The position numbers and the translations under genes are program-made. Positions 42,949-51,230 of a DNA stretch of 64,000 bases are shown piece after piece. Each line of letters starts with the position of its first letter. Position 1 is the first letter of the stretch. This stretch comes from CAVPTL01 sp963708725 (GTDB lineage: Bacteria > Actinomycetota > Thermoleophilia > Gaiellales > JAICJC01). Under the pieces are notes generated by a model that worked only from the letters and a program-made list of their open reading frames with translations, was not told the DNA's origin and made no database searches. The stretch is taken from positions 496,001 through 560,000 of the forward strand of contig CAVPTL010000014.1 in assembly GCA_963708725.1 (NCBI GenBank), in the 5' to 3' direction.

Positions 42949-43806
42949 ATGCCTTCGATCAACTCGTTGGAAGAGCTGATACTCGACAGCATCAACTCGC
43001 TGACCCCCGCCGAAACCCGTGTGGCGCGCGCGATCCTCGCCTCCTACCCGGCGCTTGCGACCCGCAGCTCATCGGCGATCGCCGAGCAGGCACACTCCTC
43101 GCCGGCCTCTGTGATCCGGTTCGTCAACAAGCTGGGGTTCGCCAACCTGAAGGAGTTTCACGAGGCGATCCGCGACGGCCTGGAGGGGATGTACCGCTCG
43201 CCGTACGAGACGCTGGCGCCGGCATCGTCCGAGGATGACCTGATCGAGGCGGTCGTTTCGGCCGAGGCCCAAAACGTGGCGGCGACGCTCACCCGTCTGA
43301 CCCCGGAGTCGATCCGGGCGTTGCGCACGTTGCTGATCGAGGCCTCGTCGATCGCGATCATTGGCGGTCGCTTCTCGCACGCGCTGGCGGTGTACCTGCA
43401 CGCCCATCTGCGGCTGATCCGAAGCGGCGCGGTGATCCTGCGAACGACCGACGTCGCCGACGACATCGCTCACCTCGGGCGGGGCAGCCTGATCGTGGTG
43501 TTCGACTTCCGGCGGTACCACCCGCAGGCCGAGTTCGCGGCGCGCTACATCAAGTCGCGGCGGGGCAAGGTCGTGGTCATAACCGACCCTCACATCTCAC
43601 CGGCGGCGCACTACGCCGACCACACACTGGTGGCCGAGGTGGAGGGCCCGCACCTGGTCGAGTCATACGCATCGGTGGTGGCGTTGCTCGACATGATCAT
43701 CGGCGATCTGGTCGCAACCAATGGTGATGCCATGCGCCGCCGCATCGACCGGGTCGAATCCGCCCGCTCCGAACTCGACGAACTCGTCCTCCGCGACGCT
43801 GAATAA
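42949..43806 (+). CDS. RpiR/MurR-family transcriptional regulator
   Basis: This 285-residue protein has the N-terminal RpiR helix-turn-helix (LTPAETRVARAILASYP, then SSSAIAEQAHSSPASVIRFVNKLG) and a C-terminal SIS sugar-isomerase-like domain (IAIIGGRFSHALAVYL, then SLIVVFDFRRY). RpiR proteins usually bind phosphosugars, yet the divergent operon is for amine breakdown, so the effector may differ. Its last codons GAA-TAA lie in palindromic repeat copy 5. Confidence 0.92.
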   Translation: MPSINSLEELILDSINSLTPAETRVARAILASYPALATRSSSAIAEQAHSSPASVIRFVNKLGFANLKEFHEAIRDGLEGMYRSPYETLAPASSEDDLIEAVVSAEAQNVAATLTRLTPESIRALRTLLIEASSIAIIGGRFSHALAVYLHAHLRLIRSGAVILRTTDVADDIAHLGRGSLIVVFDFRRYHPQAEFAARYIKSRRGKVVVITDPHISPAAHYADHTLVAEVEGPHLVESYASVVALLDMIIGDLVATNGDAMRRRIDRVESARSELDELVLRDAE

Positions 43807-43831
43807 ATGGTGCCTGGCACCATTTATTCAG
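43799..43831. repeat. Palindromic repeat copy 5
   Basis: This is a perfect inverted repeat with 16-bp arms (CTGAATAAATGGTGCC and its complement) and a central T, the same sequence variant as copy 4. The stop TAA (43804-43806) of the RpiR gene lies in the left arm. It separates two plus-strand genes. Confidence 0.9.
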
Positions 43832-43872
43832 GGCACGGTGTTGTGACGGAACTGTGACACTAAAATCCGGTT

Positions 43873-44511
43873 ATGCCACCGACTGACCATCTGCTTGCGT
43901 TCTGCATCACGGCGCTGATCGTGATCGCGATCCCCGGCCCGAGCGTGGTGTTCGTGGTCAGCCGGTCGCTGACGTTCGGTCGCGCCGCGGGGTTCGCGAC
44001 GGTGGCCGGCAACGAGGTCGGCGTATTCGTGCAGGTGCTCGCGGTGGCCGTCGGGATCGGCGCGATCGTCTCTCGCTCGATCGCGATCTTCGATGCCATC
44101 AAGCTGATCGGCGCCGCCTACCTCGTGTTTCTCGGCGTCCAGGCCTTCCGTCACCGCCGCGAGTTCGGGGCCAGCGTCGTGGCCGCCGCCCCCACCCGCT
44201 CCAGCCGCCGCCATTTCGGTGACGCATTCGTGGTCGGCCTCGCCAACCCCAAGGCGATCGTCTTCTTTGCCGCGATCCTGCCGCAGTTCGTCGACAAATC
44301 CGCGGGCAATGTGCCGCTCCAGATCGTGATCCTGGGGGCGATCTTCGTGCTGATCGCCGCCCTGTCGGACGGTACCTGGGCGCTGACGGCCGGCACCGCC
44401 CGAAACTGGCTGGCGCGGGCGCCGCGGCGGCTCGAGCTGATGCGCGCCGGCGGCGGTATCGCCATGATCGCGATCGGCGTTCGACTGGCCTTCACCGGCC
44501 GAAACGACTGA
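43873..44511 (+). CDS. LysE/RhtB-family amino acid exporter
   Basis: This 212-residue membrane protein has the LysE/RhtB start FCITALIVIAIPGPSVVFVVSRSL with the conserved PGP motif, GAAYLVFLGVQAF, and GLANPKAIVFFAAILPQF. About six helices are predicted. It should export amino acids or amino-acid analogues and so relieve overload when the adjacent amine or amino-acid catabolic clusters are active (inference). It converges on the M20 gene with a two-base gap. Confidence 0.93.
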   Translation: MPPTDHLLAFCITALIVIAIPGPSVVFVVSRSLTFGRAAGFATVAGNEVGVFVQVLAVAVGIGAIVSRSIAIFDAIKLIGAAYLVFLGVQAFRHRREFGASVVAAAPTRSSRRHFGDAFVVGLANPKAIVFFAAILPQFVDKSAGNVPLQIVILGAIFVLIAALSDGTWALTAGTARNWLARAPRRLELMRAGGGIAMIAIGVRLAFTGRND

Positions 44512-44513
44512 CC

Positions 44514-45809
44514 TCAGCCGCACCAGCGGCGCAGTAGCCGCGCGCACACCTTCGCCAGATCGATCAGGTCGCCGACCTCGACGTGCTCGTCGGGCGCGTG
44601 CGCGCCACCGCCGCCCGGCCCGAGGATCAGCGCGGGCGTGGGCGAGTACAGGTTGAAGATGTAGGCGTCACAGGCAAACGGCGCACCCCTCAGCTCATAC
44701 TCGCGGCCGGCGAGGCCGTCGAAGCTCTCGCGCAGCACACCCAGACCAGGATGGTCGAGCGGCATGCTCGAACCGGGCATGAACCGGATCGTGCGATCGA
44801 GCGTGGCGCGCTGGCCACGGGTGTCGTCGTGGGCGTCGAGCTCGGCATGCACCTGTCGCAGCAGCTCGTCGTCGAACTCCTGCGCCGTCGTGCCGGCGTA
44901 CGTCTCGGCCCAGAAGTGCAGGTGGGTGGACTCGGGCGTCCCAACCGCCTCGGCATAGGTGGTGCCGCCGCCGCCGATCTGGTTGAAGTAGAGCGGCAGC
45001 CCCGGCTCGCTGAGGTAGAGCTCGGGCGTCGGCTGGCGGTTTCGGGCCACATCGAACGCGCGCATGGCGGTGATCGCCCGCGCCAGGGCCACGATCGGAT
45101 CGCGCTGCTGCTCTCCGCCGTAGGCCATGCCGGCGTCGCCGGTGAACCGCAGGAAGGCCTCACGGCCGCCGCGGTGCTCGGGACAAACCGCCATGTGGGT
45201 CGGTTCGCTATTGATCGCAAGGTCGGCGTTATAGCCACGAAGCCGCGAGGCGAGCACGCCGTGGGAGCCGCCGTACTCCTCGTCCACAACCGTCTCGACG
45301 ATCACATCGCCGCCCAGCTCGACTCCCAGCTCGCGCAGGCAGCGAACGGCGATCAGATGGCTGGCGAAGGCACACTTGGTGTCGTAGCTTCCGCGCCCGT
45401 ACAGTCGGCCGTCGACGATCTCGCCACCAAACGGCGATCCGATCTTCCACTGCCCGGGATCGCCGCCCGGCACCGTGTCGATGTGCGTGGACAGAACAAT
45501 CGAGCGGCCGCCGCCCTCGCCCCGAAACCGGCCGACCACGTTGGGGCGATCGTGGCCCTCGCGCGGCTCGCCGTTGATCGTGCCGAAGTACGCCGGATGC
45601 GACCCAAGCTCGATCACATCGGCGGGACTGAAGACGTCGACCTCGGCTCCGGCCGCTGCCAGCCACTGCTCCACCAACCGCTGCCCGGCTCGCTCATTTC
45701 CCGTCGGTGGCGCGTTCTCGGTTGGCGTTTGCACGAGCTCGCGGGCGAGCTCGACCAGCTCGTCGGCATGGGCATCGATCCAGCCATCGGTGGCGACGTC
45801 TGTGCTCAC
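44514..45809 (-). CDS. M20-family metallopeptidase (ArgE/DapE/ACY1-like)
   Basis: This 431-residue M20 enzyme has VLSTHIDTVPGG (His, Asp), GRGSYDTKC (bridging Asp), VDEEYGG (catalytic Glu), INSEPTH and PGGGGAHAPDEH with the final metal histidine. It deacylates or cleaves an N-acyl amino acid or dipeptide-like compound. Its start overlaps the RidA stop, so it is the last gene of the operon DSD-like, SDR, RidA, M20. Confidence 0.9.
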   Translation of the reverse strand: MSTDVATDGWIDAHADELVELARELVQTPTENAPPTGNERAGQRLVEQWLAAAGAEVDVFSPADVIELGSHPAYFGTINGEPREGHDRPNVVGRFRGEGGGRSIVLSTHIDTVPGGDPGQWKIGSPFGGEIVDGRLYGRGSYDTKCAFASHLIAVRCLRELGVELGGDVIVETVVDEEYGGSHGVLASRLRGYNADLAINSEPTHMAVCPEHRGGREAFLRFTGDAGMAYGGEQQRDPIVALARAITAMRAFDVARNRQPTPELYLSEPGLPLYFNQIGGGGTTYAEAVGTPESTHLHFWAETYAGTTAQEFDDELLRQVHAELDAHDDTRGQRATLDRTIRFMPGSSMPLDHPGLGVLRESFDGLAGREYELRGAPFACDAYIFNLYSPTPALILGPGGGGAHAPDEHVEVGDLIDLAKVCARLLRRWCG

Positions 45810-46183
45810 GCCCCGCGCGCCTCGGCGATCGCGTTGATCTCGACCTTGATCCCGCCGATATCGGCTCCGACAGTGGTGCGCGCGGGCAGGTGGCCGCCCA
45901 GGCGCTTGCGATAGGCCTCGTTGTAGCGCTCGAACTCCGCGAAGTCGGCGAGAAACACGTCGGTTCGCACGATGTCGGAGAGCTCGCAGCCCGCTGCCTG
46001 GAGCACCCGCTCGATGTTTGCAAGCGTGGCGTCGACCTGCTCCTCGATCGTTTCGCCGACTAACGCGCCGGTCACCGGATCAAATGGCCCCTGACCCGAC
46101 ACGAACACGAACCCGCCCGCTCGGATTCCCGGAACGTAGGCGCCGCCCGGCGAGGGGCCTCCCTGTGGCTTGATCGCTTCCAT
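45806..46183 (-). CDS. RidA-family (reactive enamine/imine deaminase) protein
   Basis: This 125-residue RidA/YjgF-like protein has YVPGIRAGGFVFVSGQGPFDP, VLQAAGCELSDIV, and the active-site arginine in PARTTVGADI, followed by a glutamate in VEINAIAEA. It hydrolyses 2-aminoacrylate-like enamines or imines made by PLP enzymes, which fits the D-serine-dehydratase-like PLP protein in the same operon. Confidence 0.93.
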   Translation of the reverse strand: MEAIKPQGGPSPGGAYVPGIRAGGFVFVSGQGPFDPVTGALVGETIEEQVDATLANIERVLQAAGCELSDIVRTDVFLADFAEFERYNEAYRKRLGGHLPARTTVGADIGGIKVEINAIAEARGA

Positions 46184-46204
46184 CCGGCACTCCTTTGCTC
46201 GAGG

Positions 46205-47002
46205 TTAAAAGGTGAGCTGACCGCCGTCGATGACCAGCGTCTCACCCGTGATGAACGCGGCGTCGTCGGATGCCAAAAACGCGAATGCCCCCGCCACGTC
46301 CTCGGGCTTTCCAAGGTGTCGCAACGGCAGTCCAGCCGCGTAGTTGGCCATGAACTCGGGATCGTCGATCGACTCGGCCAGCGGCGTCACGATATACCCA
46401 GGGCAGACCGCATTGACCCTGATGCCGTGCGGGCCAAGCTCGATCGCAAGCGACTTGGTGAGCAGCGTGACCCCGCCCTTGGACGCGTCATAGGAGGCGT
46501 AGCGGTCCTCGCCGACCAGGCCGTTGGTGGAAGACGTCAAGAGAATCACACCGGAGCCGGCCTCAGCCATCCGGCGGGCGACCGCCTGGCAGACGATGAA
46601 CATCGAGGTCAGGTTCACGTCGATCGTCCGTTGCCAGTGCTCGAACGGCGTGTCCAGAAACGGCTCCTCGTAGGCGATGCCCGCGTTACTGACCAGGATG
46701 TCGATCCCACCCAGGAGCACGACCACGTCGTCGACGAGCGATGCGACCGCCTCGGACGAGGTGACGTCGCCCTGGATCGCGGTGATCGAGCCCCCGCCCT
46801 CCGCCGCTGCCTCCGCGTAGGCCCCCTCGGCCGCGCCGATCGCTTCGGGGTTGAGGTCATACACCACGACCGAGGCGCCCTCGCGGAGAAACCGGGTTGC
46901 GGTCGCCAGGCCAATACCGCTGGCACCGCCGGTGACGATCACGCGTTTGCCGGCATACCGCCCCGGCCAGACGCTCACAGGTTGGTCATTGGAGCTTGGC
47001 AC
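46205..47002 (-). CDS. Short-chain dehydrogenase/reductase (SDR)
   Basis: This is a classical SDR of about 265 residues with VTGGASGIGLA, VSNAGIAYE, catalytic serines in LLTSSTNG, and YDASKGG. It ends with ITGETLVIDGGQ. GTG 47002 is chosen because GGGAGG lies nine bases upstream; it overlaps the previous gene by 17 bases. It probably oxidises a hydroxy acid or amino alcohol of the cluster. Confidence 0.92.
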   Translation of the reverse strand: MPSSNDQPVSVWPGRYAGKRVIVTGGASGIGLATATRFLREGASVVVYDLNPEAIGAAEGAYAEAAAEGGGSITAIQGDVTSSEAVASLVDDVVVLLGGIDILVSNAGIAYEEPFLDTPFEHWQRTIDVNLTSMFIVCQAVARRMAEAGSGVILLTSSTNGLVGEDRYASYDASKGGVTLLTKSLAIELGPHGIRVNAVCPGYIVTPLAESIDDPEFMANYAAGLPLRHLGKPEDVAGAFAFLASDDAAFITGETLVIDGGQLTF

Positions 47003-48095
47003 GTGCTGCAACCTCCCATTGATCGACGATGTCGCTGCCCTCCGACACCAGCACGGTGTCGTGCATGTTGAGCGTCCCACAGGCATGGTTGGGAATCACC
47101 CGAAGCACGCTTCCGATCCGGATCTCACTGTCGGATGGGACGTCGACGATCCCGTGCTCCTCGGTCAGGCTCGTGATCCGGGCCTCGGGGTGGTCGAGCA
47201 CCACACCCCAGCCCTCGGCCTGGGCCGCCAAATCCGAGCTGAACGCCTTGGTGCCCGCGTCGATGATCGCGCGCGTCGGCGTCGGCCGGCTGACCACGGT
47301 CGTGATCAATGTCAGCGCGCAGTCGGCGAGCGTGCCCCACCCCAGCGCGACCTGATCGCGATCGGAGAAGACGTAGGTACCGGGCCGGATCTCGGTCACC
47401 CCGGGAGTCGATCCCGCGACCTCGGCGGTGGGAGTGCCTCCCACGCTCACGACATCGACGGGGTAGCCCGACACGATCAGCGCCCGCGCCGCCTCGGCCA
47501 GGAGGTTCGCGTCACCCCGGCCGATCTCGTCGACCAACCGGCTGCCACCACCGTAGCTGTGGCCGGCGAAGCTCATCACACCCTCGAGATGGACGCCGTC
47601 GCTCTCGTCAACCACCCGCGCGAGGTTGATCGCCGAGGCGATATTCGGCACGCCGCAACGCCGGAATCCGGTATCGAGCTCGATCCGCACCGGGATCGTC
47701 AGACCTCTGGCGTCGGCGACCGCAGCCAGCCCATCGACCGCCTCGACCGAGTCGACGGTGACGGCGATCCGAGCCTGGGCGGCGAGGTCGCACACCCGCG
47801 TCCACTTGCTATCGCCCCACACCGGGTAGGCGATCAGGACGTCGTCGATGCCCGCGTCGACGAACACCTCAGCCTCCCCGACCTTGGCCACGGTCAACCC
47901 GATCGCGCCCGCGTCGATCTGGCGCCGGGCGATCGCGGGGATCTTGTGGGACTTGGCGTGGGGCCGCAGCTTCACCCCCGCGTTTCGGGCGACTTCCGCC
48001 ATCCGCGCGATGTTGGCATCAAGCCGCGCGCTGTCGATCACAACGGCCGGGGTCTCGGCCGCGAGCACGGCGGTGGGGGATTGGTTGACGGTCAC
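46986..48095 (-). CDS. D-threonine aldolase / D-serine dehydratase-like PLP enzyme (fold type III)
   Basis: This protein of about 369 residues has an alanine-racemase-like N-terminal barrel with the PLP lysine in LRPHAKSHK (about Lys48) and the C-terminal D-serine-dehydratase-like domain with the metal motif PNHACGTLNMHD. These enzymes split D-threonine-like beta-hydroxy amino acids or dehydrate D-serine. GTG 48095 gives the usual family length. ATG 48164 would overlap the divergent GntR start. The RidA gene in the same operon supports an enamine-forming reaction. Confidence 0.85.
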   Translation of the reverse strand: MTVNQSPTAVLAAETPAVVIDSARLDANIARMAEVARNAGVKLRPHAKSHKIPAIARRQIDAGAIGLTVAKVGEAEVFVDAGIDDVLIAYPVWGDSKWTRVCDLAAQARIAVTVDSVEAVDGLAAVADARGLTIPVRIELDTGFRRCGVPNIASAINLARVVDESDGVHLEGVMSFAGHSYGGGSRLVDEIGRGDANLLAEAARALIVSGYPVDVVSVGGTPTAEVAGSTPGVTEIRPGTYVFSDRDQVALGWGTLADCALTLITTVVSRPTPTRAIIDAGTKAFSSDLAAQAEGWGVVLDHPEARITSLTEEHGIVDVPSDSEIRIGSVLRVIPNHACGTLNMHDTVLVSEGSDIVDQWEVAARAKLQ

Positions 48096-48162
48096 TTGGG
48101 TTGGGGAGTGGGCATGAGCGAGTTGGTTGCGTCGTAATATGCTACCAAGTATTCTCTTCGGC

Positions 48163-48852
48163 ATGTCAGAACGTGAATCGGCGGCGGCACGGGTCTACGA
48201 ATCGGTCAAACGCGACCTCCTCGACGGCCAGATTCGGCCAGGGGAGCGGATCGGCGACGAAGAGCTGCGTACCCGCCTGGCGGTCAGCCGCACCCCCGTG
48301 CGGGAGGCGATGCTCGCTCTCGAGAGCGAGCAACTGGTGCGAATCGTGCCCCGGCAGGGCTATTTCGCCACCGAAATCAGCCACGCCGACGTCATGGACG
48401 CCTACCAGCTGCGGTTCCTGCTGGAGCCCATCGCGGCCGGCATGGCGGCGCGGCGGCTGCGCGACGGGATGGTCGATGAGCTGAAGGAGCTCGCCCACGT
48501 CACCTTCGACGGCACCGAGGCCAGCGTCAGCCAGGCGATCGAGGGCAACAAGCGCTTCCACCTGCGGATCACCGAGATCGGCGGCAACGCCCGCATCACC
48601 CGCACCATGTCGGAGGTGCTGGACGCGCTTGGGCGGATGGCACTGCTCGATCTCCAGCGACGCCACACGGGGGAGTCGTGGACGTGCGAGCACCTCGGGA
48701 TCGTCGATGCGATCGCCACAGGCGACCCGGCCCAGGCCTCGGCGGCCGTACTCAAGACATTCGAGCCCGACGAAGGCATCCGGCTCAACCGCACCCGCGC
48801 CGACATCTCGGAGATCACGGACGCCGTGTACGGACGGGAGCCAAACGCGTGA
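48163..48852 (+). CDS. GntR-family regulator with FCD domain
   Basis: This 229-residue protein has a GntR winged helix (RPGERIGDEELRTRLAVSRT, then PVREAMLALESEQLV) and an FCD domain with conserved ligand positions near LRFLLEPIA, NKRFHLRITEIG and GIVDAIATGD. It is divergent from the PLP-enzyme operon and leads the plus-strand oxidoreductase, cyclase and permease genes, so it probably controls both. A TAATAT at 48136-48141 resembles a -10 box, and no clear Shine-Dalgarno precedes ATG 48163, so the transcript may have a short leader. Confidence 0.9.
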   Translation: MSERESAAARVYESVKRDLLDGQIRPGERIGDEELRTRLAVSRTPVREAMLALESEQLVRIVPRQGYFATEISHADVMDAYQLRFLLEPIAAGMAARRLRDGMVDELKELAHVTFDGTEASVSQAIEGNKRFHLRITEIGGNARITRTMSEVLDALGRMALLDLQRRHTGESWTCEHLGIVDAIATGDPAQASAAVLKTFEPDEGIRLNRTRADISEITDAVYGREPNA

Positions 48853-50483
48853 GCCGCTACGACGCAGTCGTAATCGGCGCCGGCCACAACGGCCTGGTGT
48901 GCGCCACCTACCTGGCCAAGGCCGGCATGAAGGTGCTGGTGCTGGAGCAGGCGAGCGTGCTTGGAGGCTGCTCGACCACCGAGCAGGTGCTTCCCGACCA
49001 CCCGGAGTTTCGGTTCAACCGCGGCGCCATCGACCTCGGCCACATCCAGGCGACGCCGGTGCTCGAAGAGCTCGAGCTCGAGCGCCACGGCCTCAAGCTG
49101 ATCGAGCACGAGCCGGGCTGGTACTTCCCGTTCCCCGACGGCAGTGCGATCTCGTTCTACCGCGATCTCGACCGTACCTGCGAGTCGATCGCCGCGGTGT
49201 CTGAGGCCGACGCCGAGGCCTACCGGCGGTTCACCGCGCTTTGGAGCGGGATGCTCGACCTGATGGGGCCGATCGACCTCGGTGCATCGCCCTACGTGTC
49301 GCGTCTTGCGGGGTTGATGGGTATGACCGGCCGCCGCGGCGACGAGATCCTGCACCTGCTCGTGAGCTCGCCTCGCGAGCTCGCACTGAAGTGGTTTGAG
49401 TCTCCGCACATGCAGGGCGTGATGGGCTGGATGGGCGTGCAGGCGGGTACGCCGCCAGATCAACCGGCCGCAGGGCTTGCGCTCACCCAACTGGCCCTCA
49501 CCCACCGCATCGGGGTGGCCCGCGCCGAGGGCGGCATGGGCGCGCTCTGCGACTCGATCAGGCGCGCGCTGGAAAGCCACGGCGGCGAGGTGCGACTCGA
49601 ATCGGGCGTCGACGAGGTGGTACTCAGCAGCGGTCGCCGGTCGGTCACGGGGGTGCGAGTCGGCTCCGAGCAGATCGACACCGACATGGTGATCTCGTCG
49701 ATCGACGCTCGCCGGCTCTTTTCCGACCTGATCCCCGAGCGGGTGCTGCCGGCGAGCCTGCACCGACGGGTGACCCACATACACACCAGCGGGCCGTCGC
49801 TGTTCAAGCTCGACGTCGCCCTCTCGGGCGTGCCGGTGTTGCCGCAGCCCGGTGGGGAAGCGGGCATCACCGCCAACATCAACCTGTCGCCGAGCCTCGA
49901 ATACCTCGAGCGCGCCTGGAACTCCTACGAACGCGACGAGGTCGCCGAGCAGCCGTCGGTGATGTGCGCGGTGCCGTCGGTGCTCGACCGCACCCTCGCC
50001 CCTGAGGGCAAGCACACGCTGTGGCTCTCGCAGTGGAATCCCGCGGATCTGTGGCGCCGGGCGAGCGCCGACGAGGTCGAGGCCTGCGCCGACACGATGC
50101 TCGCGACGTTCGAGAAGTACGCACCGGGCACCACCGAGATGGTGATCGGCCGCCGGGCAACCACGCCAATCGAGCGCGAGGCCATCACCGGCAACCGCGG
50201 CGGCAATCCGTTCCACATCGATATGACGCTCGATCAGAGTCTGAGCTTTCGGCCGGTGTCGGGGCTGCATCGCTTCTCGACCCCGGTCGAGGGGCTTTAC
50301 CTCTCGGGTAGCGGCACCCACCCCGGCGGTGGGGTCACCGGCATGCCGGGCTTCAACACCGCCCACGTGGTGCTGGCCTCGCGGCGGCGGCGCGGAATGC
50401 GCTCGGTCGTGCATCTGCGCGAGCGGGTAACGACCGTCCCCGGCGCGGCCTCGGCCTTCCGCGAGATCGGAAAGCACCTGTGA
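48849..50483 (+). CDS. FAD-dependent oxidoreductase of the phytoene desaturase/PYROXD2-like family (paralogue B)
   Basis: This 544-residue flavoprotein has VVIGAGHNGLVCATYLAKAG and VLEQASVLGGCSTTEQ at the N-terminus and a C-terminal FAD segment (GSGTHPGGGVTGMPGFN). GTG 48849 overlaps the regulator stop (GTGA). It belongs to the same family as the oxidoreductase at 35999. Its neighbours suggest oxidation of an amine or an alpha-amino or hydroxy compound; the substrate is unknown. Confidence 0.88.
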   Translation: MSRYDAVVIGAGHNGLVCATYLAKAGMKVLVLEQASVLGGCSTTEQVLPDHPEFRFNRGAIDLGHIQATPVLEELELERHGLKLIEHEPGWYFPFPDGSAISFYRDLDRTCESIAAVSEADAEAYRRFTALWSGMLDLMGPIDLGASPYVSRLAGLMGMTGRRGDEILHLLVSSPRELALKWFESPHMQGVMGWMGVQAGTPPDQPAAGLALTQLALTHRIGVARAEGGMGALCDSIRRALESHGGEVRLESGVDEVVLSSGRRSVTGVRVGSEQIDTDMVISSIDARRLFSDLIPERVLPASLHRRVTHIHTSGPSLFKLDVALSGVPVLPQPGGEAGITANINLSPSLEYLERAWNSYERDEVAEQPSVMCAVPSVLDRTLAPEGKHTLWLSQWNPADLWRRASADEVEACADTMLATFEKYAPGTTEMVIGRRATTPIEREAITGNRGGNPFHIDMTLDQSLSFRPVSGLHRFSTPVEGLYLSGSGTHPGGGVTGMPGFNTAHVVLASRRRRGMRSVVHLRERVTTVPGAASAFREIGKHL

Positions 50484-51205
50484 GCGCCCCCGAGATGATC
50501 GAGATCTCCGGCACGCTCGAGCCGGGCCTCTGGGACTACAACGTGCTCGATATCGGTGCGGTGCAACTGCCCGCGGTCTCGGTCGACCGCGTGGCCGGCG
50601 TCTCAGAAGACGGCTTCGACGCCCACGCCGTCACCTTCAACACGCTCTCGGGCACGTACACCGAGACGGCGGCCCACATGATCGACGGCGCCCCAACGCT
50701 CGACACGCTCGAGGCCGCCCAGCTGATCCGGCCCGCCAAGATCATGCGACTCGGCGAGATCGGGCCGCGCGGGCTGATCGGCCCCGACCAGCTCGAGGCG
50801 GCCGCACCGGCGCTCGATCCCGGCGACGCACTGATCATCGACACGGGTTGGGGCAGCCGCTGGAACCAGCCGGGCTACGTCCTGGACGCGCCCGCGTTCT
50901 CGGTCAAGACGCTGCCGTGGCTCCTCGACCAGCAGTTCTCGATCCTGGCGCTCGACACGCCGGTGATGGAGTGCCAGTGGTGTGCCGGCGGCGACCGCGA
51001 CGCCGACGGCGGAGAGCTTCTCAAACCCCTCTACCAACGCGGCATGGTGCTGCTCGCACCGGTCGTGAACCTCGATCGGATCACGGCCGACGAGGGCACC
51101 CTGATCACCCTACCGCTCCGCATCAAAGGCGTCTGCTCGGCGCCCTCGCGAGCGCTGTTCATGCCCGGTGTGGCCTGGCCGCACGCCCCGAAAATCACCG
51201 ACTGA
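50480..51205 (+). CDS. Cyclase/kynurenine-formamidase-family protein with altered metal motif
   Basis: This 241-residue protein has the fold of the putative cyclase family (TLEPGLWDYN at the start, DALIIDTGWGSRW, ILALDTPVME, LPLRIKGVCSAPSRALFM). The hallmark metal motif H-x-G-T-H-x-D-x-P-x-H is changed here to LSGTYTETAAHMID, keeping only the last histidine. It may be inactive as a metal hydrolase or use other residues. GTG 50480 overlaps the FAD oxidoreductase stop. It precedes the permease gene by 25 bases. Confidence 0.78.
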   Translation: MSAPEMIEISGTLEPGLWDYNVLDIGAVQLPAVSVDRVAGVSEDGFDAHAVTFNTLSGTYTETAAHMIDGAPTLDTLEAAQLIRPAKIMRLGEIGPRGLIGPDQLEAAAPALDPGDALIIDTGWGSRWNQPGYVLDAPAFSVKTLPWLLDQQFSILALDTPVMECQWCAGGDRDADGGELLKPLYQRGMVLLAPVVNLDRITADEGTLITLPLRIKGVCSAPSRALFMPGVAWPHAPKITD

Positions 51206-51230
51206 ATCGACGGAGGAAGAGAGGTGGACG

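Noticed and set aside
48402..50477. A 691-codon open frame on the minus strand opposite the GntR and FAD oxidoreductase genes
   Set aside because: It lacks recognisable domains, and the plus-strand frames carry clear FAD and GntR/FCD motifs. Long antisense frames are expected in GC-rich DNA.
35999..50483. Carotenoid biosynthesis suggested by two phytoene-desaturase-like genes
   Set aside because: No phytoene synthase, cyclase or prenyltransferase genes are present. The neighbours are amine and amino-acid genes, and the family includes many other oxidoreductases.
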